Source: Ashinkailepas kermadecensis (lineage: Eukaryota > Arthropoda > Thecostraca > Neolepadidae). From it: a stretch of 64,000 bases of DNA. How positions within the stretch are numbered: the stretch's first letter is position 1; each line of letters starts with the position of its first letter. The stretch is from the NCBI GenBank assembly GCA_034440615.1, contig JAOTOM010005095.1, forward strand, positions 499,501-563,500, read 5' to 3'. The notes below the pieces were generated by a model. That model searched no databases and was not told the origin of the DNA. It saw nothing but the letters and a program-made list of their open reading frames with translations. The position numbers and the translations under genes are program-made. Below are positions 34,422 through 45,034 of this stretch, one piece after another.

Positions 34422-34606
34422 GTGCCGTCTGTTTGAGACGTGTGATCAGGCGGTGCTGCTGTCTGGCGGCTGGAACCGGCTACACAGCGACCAGCGCAGT
34501 CGTCTGAACATGCTGCACATGTACCGCATGCTGCGCCACACCGGCTTCCACAAGCACAACATCAAGCTGTTCTTCGCCAACGGCCACGACAATACCGACG
34601 GCGGCG
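34422..34606 (+). CDS. Exon 3: first strand and helix of the C13-like domain
   Basis: This exon encodes residues 241-302. The stretch AVLLSGGWNRLHSDQRSRLN followed by MLHMYRMLRHTGFHKHNIKL has the layout of the first beta-strand and helix of C13 peptidases: hydrophobic strand, small and Trp residues, an R/H-rich loop, then a helix ending in HxxNI before the next strand (here LFFANG). In legumain this is the segment beginning VAGSNGW. The acceptor is AACTGCCAG at 34413-34421 and the donor GTGAGT at 34607. A long palindromic element starts only about 29 bp after the donor. The assignment to C13 is by pattern and order of motifs and needs a structure or profile check. Confidence 0.7.
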
Positions 34607-34635
34607 GTGAGTGACAAAGAGACAGAGAGACAGAG

Positions 34636-34915
34636 ACATTGCGTGTAAAGAAAACATACGACCTTCAATATACCAGGAGGTGCTGAGTTGACATCAAAAG
34701 TAACGTTAAGGATTATACTGTATTACTCAACGTTTCGGCCAGGGGCCATCGTCAGGAGTGGCCCCTGGTCGAAACGTTGAGTAATACAGTATAATCCTTA
34801 ACGTTACTTTTGATGTCAACTCAGCACCTCCTGGTATATTGAAGGTCGTATGTTTTCTTTACACGCAATGTCTAAAACCCAGGAGCATCTAAGAGCCATT
34901 CTTCGTTGTATTAAA
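34636..34915. mobile_element. Palindromic element, full copy with hammerhead-like centre
   Basis: From 34636 to 34871 the sequence is a nearly perfect palindrome: arms of about 107 bp with CATTGCGTGTAAAG at one end and its inverse at the other. They share CCAGGAGGTGCTGAGTTGAC and ACGTTAAGGATTATACTG, and close on a 22-bp centre. The right flank to about 34915 (AAAACCCAGGAGCATCTAAG) matches the short copy at 32757-32912. It starts 29 bp from the exon 3 donor and ends in the GA tract. Near-identical arms indicate recent origin or gene conversion. Confidence 0.7.
34725..34762 (-). ncRNA. Candidate hammerhead ribozyme core in the palindrome
   Basis: On the minus strand CTGACGA (34749-34755), TGGCC-CCT-GGCC as stem II, and GAAAC (34732-34736) match the conserved hammerhead order, CUGANGA - stem II - GAAA. 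Flanking ACTCAACG and CGTTGAGT can pair as the outer stem. In the plus sense the first box is mutated, so only one strand would be active. The cleavage triplet is not assured. Confidence 0.42.
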
Positions 34916-34917
34916 CG

Positions 34918-35345
<428 letters not shown>

Positions 35346-35429
35346 GAGAGATTGAGGAGACGCTCGTTGATTGCATCGACGTCCTTGAGTGCATTAACAC
35401 GGGCACTAGAGGGATATATATATATATAT

Positions 35430-36740
35430 ATACATGGGTGTAATCACTGGGGGGAGGAGGGCTGGGGGACATACCCCCCCCCCTCAGGTTCAACGCAAAT
35501 TGGTTTATTTGGTCGCCTCCCATTATTTTTTTCGTGTTCACCCTATCCTGCCCAAATCTGATATCAAGCAATAGCCTGTGGTGAACCATCGTGCCACATT
35601 TCAAACCGGTACATGTCAAGGTCAAACTTCTAGGTCAAAGGTTAGCTTGATTTATTAGATGGCGATATTGAAGCGATATCGACCGAGCGCGAGGTTCGGT
35701 TGCTATCGCTTCAATTTCCATCAAATGGGCGTCATTCGACGTGGCTTGCTATGCGGTATCAGAAAGCTAAGCAATCAAATTATTTTTCAAGGACAAAGGC
35801 CAAGCTGATCCTTCGGTCGCCTCATTTTTTGTTTTCATTTTCTCTCAAACCTATCCAAATCTGGTATCAAGCAATAACCAGTGGTGAACACTTGAGTAAC
35901 ATTTCAAACCGCTACATGTCAATGTCAATGGTTTGATTGAGTTCTTCGATGTCCTCGCGTTTTGTCGCTATGGCTTCAATTTGCAGAAAATGGACGTCAT
36001 TCGACGTCCCTTGTTGTGCGGTATCAGAGTGTGTTGATATTTCGAAATAATCTCGACGGGCCAAAATTGAAGCTGATTTCTTCAGTCGCCTCACGTTTTT
36101 TTTTGCTTTCGCCCAAGCCTACCCAGACCCACTATCAAGCGATAGCCCATGATGAACCATCGAGTAACATTTTGGAACCGGGATATGTCAAGATCAAGCC
36201 TCAAGGTCAAAGGCTAGTTTGAATTTTTCGAAGTCCTCGCGATTCGTCGCTATGGGTTCAACTTGCACCAAGTGGGTGTCCTTCGACGTGGCTTGTGCCG
36301 TATTATAATGTTACCAAATAGAACTAATTTATAAGGTGAAAGGTCTAACCGAATTATTTGATCGCCTCGCATTTTTTTTTTCGCCCTAACCTACCCACCT
36401 CTGGTATCAAGCAATAGCCCGTGGCGCAACTCGAACAACATTTCAAACCGGGACATGTCAATGTCAAATCACAAGACTGAAGGTTAGCTTAAATTGTTCC
36501 AAGTCCTCGCGCCTCATCGCTACGCCTTCAATTTTCATCAAGTGGAGTCATTCGACTTGCCGTCAGGTACTCTAGCAAACTTTAGAAATCACCTTAATTT
36601 TCAAAGTCAAAGGTCGAAATCATTTCTTCGGTCGCCCCGCGATTCTTTGTTTTCTCCCAAATCTACCCATGCTTGGTATCAAGAGACAGCCTGTGAGCAA
36701 CCCTCGAGTAACATTTCAACCCGGGACATGCGTTAGGCGT
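35430..36740. repeat. About 270-bp satellite, five diverged copies
   Basis: GGTCGCCTC followed by a T-run recurs at about 35515, 35818, 36087, 36363 and 36632. Each unit also carries TATCAAGCRATAGCC, AACATTTCAAACCGG, ACATGTCAAGGTCAA and CATTCGACGTGGCTTG. Copies are clearly diverged. One further unit lies at 38085-38235. Confidence 0.75.
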
Positions 36741-37239
36741 CAGACGCAATGTTAATGCTGACATCGGGGGATCTCCAGTAAAGAAAGAAAACATAGGTTC
36801 CTGATGCCATTCAAGAACTCTGAAATATGCGCCAGCGACAAGCGCGCCCGGATGCTCATTAGTGTGTGCGCGAAGAATGTAGTTACGATTTATGAGACTC
36901 TGTCTCCATAAAATATGATGCGTAGTGCATTTATGAAAGTTAGCTTGCCTTCAGACATCAATTTCATTTCCACTTACAGTGATATATTGCGCATATTGTT
37001 ACCTTGTGCATTGTCATCTGGAACTATTTTCCACCATAAACGGCGGGACGCCGGCGCGGCGGCGACGCCCGTGGCCCGCGGCTCGTCCCCGACCACGTGC
37101 CATTCATAATATGGCTGGCGCGGAACCATACTCTGAATGTTAATGGTCCCCAAGGCCAAAGTTACATTACAGCGTAGTTCTTCAATTTTTGGACATTCAT
37201 CGTCTGTTGTGTTGATAATGCGCAAACAATTAAAAATTC
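36741..37239. other. Non-repeated segment with a short GC-rich patch
   Basis: A 90-bp GC-rich patch at 37035-37115 (GCGGGACGCCGGCGCGGCGG) stands out from AT-rich surroundings. I see no exon in it. Confidence 0.4.
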
Positions 37240-37930
37240 GTGCATAGATCACTGATGGACTTATTTTTTTGGTCGAAATCCCGAGCATCATTTTTCATGA
37301 TCGCACTGAGCTTAAGGTTCGACGAATTCATACCTTTATAGCACAGTGCTGCAACTTTTTAAAAGTCCTCGCCCGTTTATCTGATATTGCGGCAAACAAT
37401 TATAAATTCGTGGATGCGGAACACACGACTAGGACCGCCGCCAGTTATCGATTATAAGATCAAATTGATACGTTTTTTTGGTAAATGTGCTTTAATGGGG
37501 TAGTCAATTTCAGATGTTTTTATTTGCATGTATTGTATTCCGGATGTCCTTGCGCGAAAATTGTTGTCGGGATTTTGGGGTTGAAAGTAGCACGTCGTCA
37601 ATCCACTGATGTTGCAAATCGCATCAATGACAGCATCGTTTTGGCGGTCCAAATCCCGAACCTAATTTTTTCAACAACCTGACTGAGCTTAAAGTTCGTC
37701 GAATTCATGATATTACAAGGCAGTGCTGCGACTTTTTGAGACTCGTGGCCCGTTTGCTTGATATCGCGGCAAACAATTACAAATTCGTGGATGGATCAAT
37801 GACGGCATTATTTCGGGGGTCCAAATCCCGAAGCTATTTTTTCAACAAAAATGATCGCAACGAAGCTTAATGTTCGCCTAATTCATGGCATTACAACGCA
37901 GTGCTGCGACTTTTTTACATTTATTGCATG
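37240..37930. repeat. About 175-bp tandem repeat, four decayed copies
   Basis: GTCCAAATCCCGAA recurs near 37271, 37647 and 37819. It is followed by a T-run, CTGAGCTTAA-GTTCGTCGAATTC and CAGTGCTGCGACTTTTT. The 37271-37647 gap spans two units, one strongly decayed. Confidence 0.65.
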
Positions 37931-38084
37931 GTTTCTTGGCAGTGTTGAATTCATGAGAATGTCGTGCCGCTCTGTCTATAGTTTCCCCCGCCGGTCGATT
38001 GGCGGCGCTAGTTTCGCGGCCCGACTCCTCACAGTTCATAAACGCCCGATGGCCGTCGGCTAATGTCCGCGCTTGACGCGCAAC

Positions 38085-38235
38085 AGTCAGATCAAGCCTC
38101 AAGGTCAAAGGTTAGTTTAATTTTCAGAGTCCTCGCGTTTCGTGGCTATGGCTTCAATTTGCATTATGTGGGTGGCATTGGACGTGGCATGCCGTACGGT
38201 ATCAGAGTGTTGATATATTTAAATAATTTCAAAGG
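38085..38235. repeat. Outlying unit of the 270-bp satellite
   Basis: GATCAAGCCTCAAGGTCAAA, GGCTATGGCTTCAATTTGCA and GACGTGGCATGCCGTACGGT match the units at 35430-36740, separated from them by about 1.3 kb of other sequence. Confidence 0.65.
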
Positions 38236-38589
38236 TGTCGAAGGTCAGGCAGGCGTGTGTACAATGATTGAGTGTAATAGGAATAGGAGGGTTCGATCTA
38301 TTTTTGTTTGCAGCCGTTGTGATAGCAAGAACTCGTATCCTATATGACTAGGGGTTCCCTCAAGAAATACGTCATAACCTGATCGAACGGTGCTCTCATC
38401 GCTATTTTTTTATTTACACTGCCACATTGCTATTCCGGACATATAAAATATATAACTTTTTTTCCCTCAAATTGTCCGCCTTCCTCTTGATGGTTCAACG
38501 GAAGTTGTCAAATTTGCAAGAGAAGCCACACGTGAATGCGCACAAGTTTATAACTAGCCGGAGTTCATAACCGCGAGAGAGCAAAGTTG
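38236..38589. other. No recognisable feature
   Basis: Ordinary intronic sequence. Confidence 0.5.
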
Positions 38590-38920
38590 TAATCAGGGGT
38601 TGATCCAGTAATTGTCATGGGGGCACTGTCTGGAGGGGCTCCATTTCTTTGGAGCGGCGCCACTGCGAAAGCACCTGGAGGGGCACCCCTGGCTGCAAAA
38701 TTCGAGGGACGGGATGCATTCGGCCCATCCTGAAGGGGCACCTTTCTTTCCAAGGGGGTGCCTTTTTATTTCATAGGGGGCCCTCCGGCTGAAAAAAAAA
38801 TTCGAGCGGGTACACTGGAACTTTTTCAGAGGGGCGCCTTTTCCCGGCCTGAGGGATGCCACCTTCCAGGTGGGGGGTACATGCCCTCAGTGCCACACCC
38901 TTTATCCGCCCTGGTTGTCA
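38590..38920 (-). repeat. Copy of the AGGGGCGCC repeat from the 6.1-kb palindrome
   Basis: Shares CAGTAATTGTCATGGGGGCA-like edges, GGCGCCACTGCGAAA, and units with AAATTCGAGGGACGGGATGC with 8330-9030. It shows the repeat is dispersed independently of the palindrome. Confidence 0.55.
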
Positions 38921-39334
38921 TTGCATCGAAATGTGTCCCCCTAAAACAGGAAAGCATGGGAAAGGTAATTGTATGTCCATATTTGCTACCATAAAACCAT
39001 CGTCCAATATTTTATGTTTTCCTGCTACAAGAGGGCAACGTTTAACATACAGCATTGCTCTATGGTGATCGCGAAATCGGGTCCAGCACATACGACACAA
39101 AGCTGCATGTTCATAGGCAGTGGTAAGTTGTGAAACTTGCTAATTTTGGCGGAACTTTTTGTCCCCAAATATCATTTTTAACAACGGTAAATATGAAAAC
39201 CAGACATTGAAAAAGAAGTGGCTGAAATCCAAGGATTTTTTTCGGGATGGGGGGGAGGCGGAGCTAGGCCCCTCTATCCTGTTCAAACTTACCGCGTCCC
39301 TGGTTTGTCCCCCCCCATTTCGAATCCGTGGTTA
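38921..39334. other. No recognisable feature
   Basis: Includes poly-G and poly-C runs flanking a segment that resembles 35430-35500 inverted; otherwise nothing. Confidence 0.45.
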
Positions 39335-39339
39335 CACCC

Positions 39340-39382
<43 letters not shown>

Positions 39383-39412
39383 GTGCGTTTGTGTGTGTGT
39401 GTGTGTGTGTAT
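39335..39412. repeat. TA and TG microsatellite
   Basis: Uninterrupted TA dinucleotides (39340-39379) pass into TG dinucleotides (39386-39410). Confidence 0.95.
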
Positions 39413-39799
39413 TATGGGATATTTTACATCGGCATCATATTGTTTTAAAAGAAATCCAAATTTATGCCTATCTTGTAGGTGCAAGAACTAGGATTGAATG
39501 CTTTCGGTAACTCAGGACGAGCTAAATTCCGTCTGACATACATATAACCATCCAGACTTGTTTATTCGTCTTCAGGGCTGTCTCCTGGGGATACCGTATG
39601 GGTTAAGAACAAAATATCCATCGCTATGTTGTGGGAAGACCAAATGTTGCAGAGCTTACCAACCGCCCTGGCTAAGATCTTCTACCCCGTGCACTCCACC
39701 ACAGACCATATTCCGACCCCGTGTACTTTGCCTCTCCACCCCAGACGATACTCTAACCCTCCATGACAGAACATACTCTGACCCCGTGTGCCCCTCCTC

Positions 39800-39918
39800 C
39801 ACCCCAGACGATACTCGGACACAGTCTACCCGGCGGCGCCTGTACTCCACCCCAGACTCTGACACAGTCTACCCGGCAGATGACGCGTGCCCGTACTCCA
39901 CCCCAGACTCTGACCCAG
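39800..39918 (+). repeat. Duplicated splice-acceptor segment before exon 4
   Basis: The block CACAG-TCTACCCGGCAGATGACGCG occurs with small changes at about 39820, 39863 and 39914. The last two copies lie exactly 51 bp apart, 17 codons in frame, and each carries its own CAG. The first copy is 43 bp upstream and out of frame. The unit contains a C-rich tract, an AG and the first codons of exon 4, so it looks like a tandem duplication across an intron-exon boundary. The steps are translatable as repeated TPDSDPVYPADDA. Confidence 0.6.
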
Positions 39919-40106
39919 TCTATCCGGCAGATGACGCGTACCCGCACACATACCTGCATCCATCGGCAATGAAGCTGGGCTTTCGCTATCATCTGCGCAA
40001 GATGTGCGCCGAGCCGCACTGCGTCGACTCGCTGGTGCTGTACCTCAACTCGCCGGCTACCGAAGACGGCAGCGCACTGCTCTGGGACGCTGACGGTGAC
40101 GGCATG
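39919..40106 (+). CDS. Exon 4: C13-like strand where the catalytic His should be
   Basis: This exon encodes residues 303-365: VYPADDAYPHTYLHPSAMKL, a helix with two Cys, then SLVLYLNSPATEDGSALLWD. In C13 enzymes the matching strand reads like FIYFTDHG, with the catalytic His followed by Gly. Here that place is occupied by NSPATEDG, with no His, which argues against peptidase activity. The donor GTGGGT at 40107 leaves phase 0 and runs within 35 bp into a long TG tract. The acceptor choice (CCCAG at 39918) is one of at least two, because the end of the preceding intron and the start of the exon are duplicated. Using the copy at 39868 adds 17 residues in frame. Confidence 0.68.
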
Positions 40107-40134
40107 GTGGGTGGCATCATTTCTGCGTGCGTGG

Positions 40135-40290
<156 letters not shown>

Positions 40291-41844
40291 TCCATAGTAA
40301 AGTTTTGTTCTTAATTTCTCAATGATGGTATGCTTCACTTCATTCAGGTATGCACTACTATATGTGTAACTAACAGTCCGTGACAGATAGATTTAGTGGG
40401 TGGGCAAGAATCCGTGACTGCGGGGGCAAAGCCTTTCACTGGGAAGGGGGGGAGCATTGCCCCTGCTTGTCACATTAAAATAGGCCTTGTGCATAGTAGT
40501 TGTGAATATAGTTCCAAATTTTTTCCCAAAAGCTGGCATGGGAAACGGCACGGACGCAGCAAACTGCGGCACGGTTCGGCACATGGCACAGTAAGCTGGA
40601 CGATGGCACGTCAAAAGGAACAATTTTAAGGAGGAAACTGTTGACTGATAACGAAAACAAACGATACCAGAGCTGCAAAACAATCCACACCATTACTAAC
40701 TCAGCACTTTCCTATATTTCGAGGTTGTTCCATACATCTTTACATCAGCCTTTTCGCCTGGCAAGCTTGGAATTGAAATTGGAATCTTGGGGTTCAGCAT
40801 GAAAGTAATTTTAGATGTACCTATGGGTACATCAATTTTATTGCCAAGGATAGGCCGGCACTCGCACGGCAGTGGCACGGTAAATTCTCATCTGGCACAG
40901 GAAGAAGCACATGTGCCATTTTACGGGTTGCCGTGCCATGCCACCGTTCACAATGTGGCAACTCTAGTTTTGAACCTCCAATCAATTTCCAAGTCTGGTA
41001 CCCATATGTACGCGTAAGAAACTACTTTCAGTGTTTGCCATTATGACGTGATACGGTGCACGTCAATACACCGCCATCACAGCCAAGGTGGCCACCAAAG
41101 CCCAGCGCATGTAGTACTTCATGGCTAACCATGGTTACAACCAACGTGAGGCGTGCGATAGGGAATAGAGGCGTACATGCCTGTCGCGCCTCTAGCGGAT
41201 ATGTGTGGTTGCTGAAAGGAGTGAATGTGGGCACAATAGGAATAATATATCGACGTGCACAGTATATTGACAGGTTCCGTGTTCATTATTTGAAAATTGA
41301 ACATGTCCTCCATCTTCTAATACATCTTGGTCCACTTCAGTTGAAAACAAATTACGCGCCATTTATGAGGTGAAACATTACCTGCACCGCTGACCAGTAT
41401 TACGAGGTGAAACATTACCTGCACCGCTGACTTTGCACCGCTGACGACGTATTAAGCCAGAGGCGCACGTCTTAATGCAGGTGCATGTTCAGTCTATGCA
41501 GCCATGTTCAGTATATGCAGCCATGTTCAGTCTATGTAGCCATTCCATGCAAATAATGATTGTGATTGAATGCATTGTCTGATGCCTGCCTCCGCGTTGA
41601 GTATTCGAACCGAAATTAAACCGCATCGTCTCGGGCGGGGGTGTCTGTTTGGCTCCCTTAAGGTTTTCCCTCATAAGGAAAAACGGCGGTGCGTAGTGCC
41701 GCGACATTTTTATTACCTTTTGTTTCGTAATTTTTTCGTCTGGTGTTAAAGTTTCAACCTCAGGTCATTAAGGGTCATTGGCCTAGTTCAGGTCAAAGAG
41801 GACCATCTCGAGAAGTGTTTCAGGATGGATAGCCCGTGTGTCGT
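40291..41844. other. Intron 4 sequence with small local duplications
   Basis: Mostly unique. GAGGTGAAACATTACCTGCA is duplicated at 41367 and 41404, and a 22-bp unit with CATGTTCAGTCTATGCAGC occurs three times at 41485-41545. Confidence 0.55.
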
Positions 41845-42820
41845 GCCAGTAGCAACGCCGGTCCGGTCGACAGGCGTCCCACCACGAGCGGTACCGTGTG
41901 TCGTGTACCGTGTACCGTGTACCGTGTGCCAGTAGTAACACCGGTCCAGTCGACAGGCGTCCCACCACGAGCGGTACCGTGTGTCGTGTACCGTGTACCG
42001 TGTGCCAGTAGTGACACCGGTCCAGTCGACAGGCGTCCCACCACGAGCGGTACCGTGTGTCGTGTACCGTGTACCGTGTACCGTGTGCCAGTAGTGACAC
42101 CGGTCCGGTCGACAGGCGTCCCACCACGAGCGGTACCGTGTGTCGTGTACCGTGCACCGTGTACCAGTAGTAACACCGGTCCAGTCGACAGGCGTCCCAC
42201 CACGACGCGGGTACCGTGTCCGTGTACCGTGTACCGTGTGCCAGTAGTGACACCGGTCCAGTCGACAGGCGTCCCACCACGAGCGGTACCGTGTGTGTAC
42301 CGTGTCGTGTACCGTGTACCGTGTACCGTGTGGCAGTAGTGACACCGGTCCAGTCGACAGGCGTCCCACCACGAGCGGTACCGTGTGTCGTGTACCGTGT
42401 GGCAGTAGTAACACCGGTCCAGTCGACAGGCGTCCCACCACGAGCGGTACCGTGTGTCGTGTACCGTGTACCGTTACCGTGTGCCAGTAGTAACACCGGT
42501 CCAGTACGGCGTCCCACCACGAGCGGAACCGGGTGTGGGGGCTGTGACACTGTCGACAGGCGTCCCACCACGAGCGGTACCGTGTGTCGTGTACCGTGTA
42601 CCGTGTCCGAGCTGTAGTAACACCGGTCCAGTCGACAGGCGTCCCACCACGAGCGGTACCGTGTGTCGTATACTGTACCGTGTGCCAGTTGTGTACACCG
42701 GTCCGGTCGACAGGCGTCCCACCACGAGCGGTACCGTGTGTCGTGTACCGTGTACCGTGTGCCAGTAGTGACACCGGTCCGGTCGACAGGCGTCCCACCA
42801 CGAGCGGTACCGTGTGACCG
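41845..42820 (+). repeat. Minisatellite carrying the exon 5 splice acceptor, about 13 units
   Basis: Each unit contains CAGTAGTGACACCGGTCCAG, TCGACAGGCGTCCCACCACG and AGCGGTACCGTGTG, followed by a variable number of TCGTGTACC/GTGTACC heptamer-like steps, so unit length varies (about 70-95 bp). The final unit is the real intron-exon junction: its CGACAG and ACGAG are the exon 5 acceptors and its CGGTACCGTGTG is coding. Earlier units carry the same acceptors, but reading on from them runs into stops. Confidence 0.88.
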
Positions 42821-43044
42821 AGCTGCTGTCCGACCTGGAGTCGTGCGCGGCACGCCAGGTGCTGCTGCTGGTCGACCAGAGCTTCTCCGGCCAGCTGGTG
42901 CGCGCCTTCTCCGGCTCTGCCAACCACGCCAACGTGCAGGTGGTGAGCGCCGGAGGCGTGGCCGAGTACAGCTGGGCCAGCGAGTTCAGCCGGGTCTGGA
43001 GCTCCACCAACCATTCGCGCACCTGCACCGCCCAGCTCAACAAG
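42790..43044 (+). CDS. Exon 5: C13-like segment with Ser at the catalytic Cys position
   Basis: This exon encodes residues 366-450. The strand VLLLVDQSFSGQLVRAF matches the C13 segment built around EACESG. Aligned on the Ser-Gly, the catalytic Cys is a Ser here (about residue 396). It continues NVQVVSAGGVAEYSW, like the strand after the catalytic Cys in legumain (YATTAAN). With the missing His in exon 4 this suggests a pseudo-enzyme. The donor GTCAGT at 43045 leaves phase 0. Two acceptors, CGACAG at 42789 and ACGAG at 42804, are 15 bp apart and both in frame (ASHHERYRVTELL or RYRVTELL). The first fits the CAG rule better. Both lie in the last copy of an intronic minisatellite. Confidence 0.7.
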
Positions 43045-43140
43045 GTCAGTCAGCCTGCCGGCCGCCGCCTGCCGGGGTGGAAGGGGTGCCCACTGCGGGA
43101 CTGTGGCACGGGGAATGGCATGGAGCGTGGATTATTCTAG

Positions 43141-44114
43141 GGCAAATGTATGTAAGGGCAAATGGACGTATGGCAGGTGTACGTCAGCGCAAATGTACGA
43201 ATGTGCAAAAGTACTTATAGTAAATGCACGTATAGCAGATATACGAAAGAGCAAATGTAAGTAAGCGCAAATGTACGTATGCACCGATGTACGTACGCGC
43301 AAATGAACGTATGTGCAAATGTACGTAAATGCAAAAGTACGTAGGTGCAAAGGTACGTGATCGCAAATGTACGTAAGCGCAAATGTACGTACGCACAAAA
43401 GTACGTAAACGCAAATGTACGTAAGCGCAAATGTGTGCATGCGTAAAGGTACGTAATTGCAAAGGTATGTAAGCGAAAAAGTATGTCGGCGCAAATGTAC
43501 GTATGCACAAATGTACAATGCGCAAATGTATGTAAGCAGAAAAGTACGCAAGCGCAAAAGTGCATAAGCGCAAACGTACGTAAGCGCAAAAGTACGCAGG
43601 CACAAATGTACTTAAGCGCAAATGTACGTACGCGCAAATGCACACACAAGTACATAAACACAAAGGTACGTCAGACCAATTGCAAATGCAAATTTACGGA
43701 ACCCAAATACAAGTGTACGTATGACAGATGCACTTAAGCATAAGCAAATGTACGGGTTTCAAATGTACGTGCTTCAATAACACGTGTCCCGAAATGTTCG
43801 TGTTTCGAATGTGCTTGCTTCAAATGTAAGTGTTTCAAGTGCACGAAAGCAAATGTACCTATGCACAAAAGTAAGTATGGCAAATGTACGTAAGCAGATA
43901 TGCCTAAGAACAAAAGTACATATGACAAATGTACTGATGGGAAATGTACGTAAGAGAAAATGTATGTAAGGACAAATGTACGTATGACATATGTACCTAA
44001 CCAAATGTACGTAAACGCAAAGGTACGTATGCGTAAACGTACGTACATTGGCTCATACGTACATTACCTCTTACATCATTTCACGTTTACATTGATTTGC
44101 GCTTACATACATTT

Positions 44115-44157
<43 letters not shown>

Positions 44158-44515
44158 CGCATACGTACATTTGCGCATACGTACATTTGCGCGTGCGTAC
44201 TTCTGCGCTTACTTACATTTGTGCTTACGTACATGTGCACATACGCATACTTGCGCGTATGTACAGTTGTGCTTGCATACATTTGCACATGCGTACTTTT
44301 GCGCATACGTACATTTGTGCTTACGCACTTTTGCGCTTACGTATATTTGCGCACACGTACTTTTGCGCTTACGTCCACTTGCGCTTACGTACTTTTGCGC
44401 TTACGTACATTTGCGCTAAAGTACACTTGCCATACGTACATCTGCGCTTACGTACAATTGCCATACTTGCATCTGCGCTTACGTACATCTGCCATACGTA
44501 TATTTGTCCGGTTAC
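43141..44515. repeat. 16-bp array that inverts at its centre
   Basis: From 43141 to about 44050 the unit is GCGCAAATGTACGTAA (16 or 17 bp, strongly variable). From about 44060 to 44515 the same unit runs inverted, TTACGTACATTTGCGC. A TA microsatellite at 44117-44153 lies just past the turning point. There are about 55 units left and 25 right, so the whole could fold as a large hairpin. Frames reading LRTFALTYICAYVHLR on both strands are artefacts. It lies within intron 5, about 100 bp after the exon 5 donor. Confidence 0.9.
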
Positions 44516-45034
44516 CAGCGTGGATATATGCGGGATAGTGCGGGTCTCGTGCCCGCTTGAATGGTGCAGTCGAATGTAGGATGCACCAAGGATTTGTTTG
44601 TGGGTGAGGACAATCTTCTTGCAGACATTGGATGAAGCAAACATCCCCGCGGAAATCGCTATCAGTGTAAATCATCACAGGCATAGTGCATTGCGGCATT
44701 ATCTTCCTAAATGGGGATGGACAGACGCACATAAAAATGTAGTAAACTGGTCAAATTCTTAAGAGCGCTAAGGGAATAAACTTAATCTACCCAGAAAGTC
44801 GCTAATTGGAATAACTGGGGTACGACTTCAAATATACACTATTTCGTTTCAACAACTTTGCACGGTAGTAAAATATTCCTCTGGAGTTACAAGTATTGAC
44901 CTGATACATCAATACTTCAATGCAACTTCGATAACCAATGGCAAGACCAGCTGAAGCTGGGTGGTCGTTACTTACGAGGTATTACTAGCATGTGGTTTAC
45001 AAGGTTGTCTTGTATAGTAAGTGTGATCCTGTTT
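44516..45034. other. No recognisable feature
   Basis: Intron 5 sequence between two arrays, with no signal. Confidence 0.5.

Noticed and set aside
41783..43043. Minus-strand frames of 356 and 408 codons
   Set aside because: They cross the exon 5 minisatellite and the antisense of exon 5; the plus-strand exon has the splice sites and fold logic.
43132..44579. Proteins reading LRTFALTYICAYVHLR on both strands
   Set aside because: Translations of a 16-bp tandem array; equally long frames on both strands show it is not coding.
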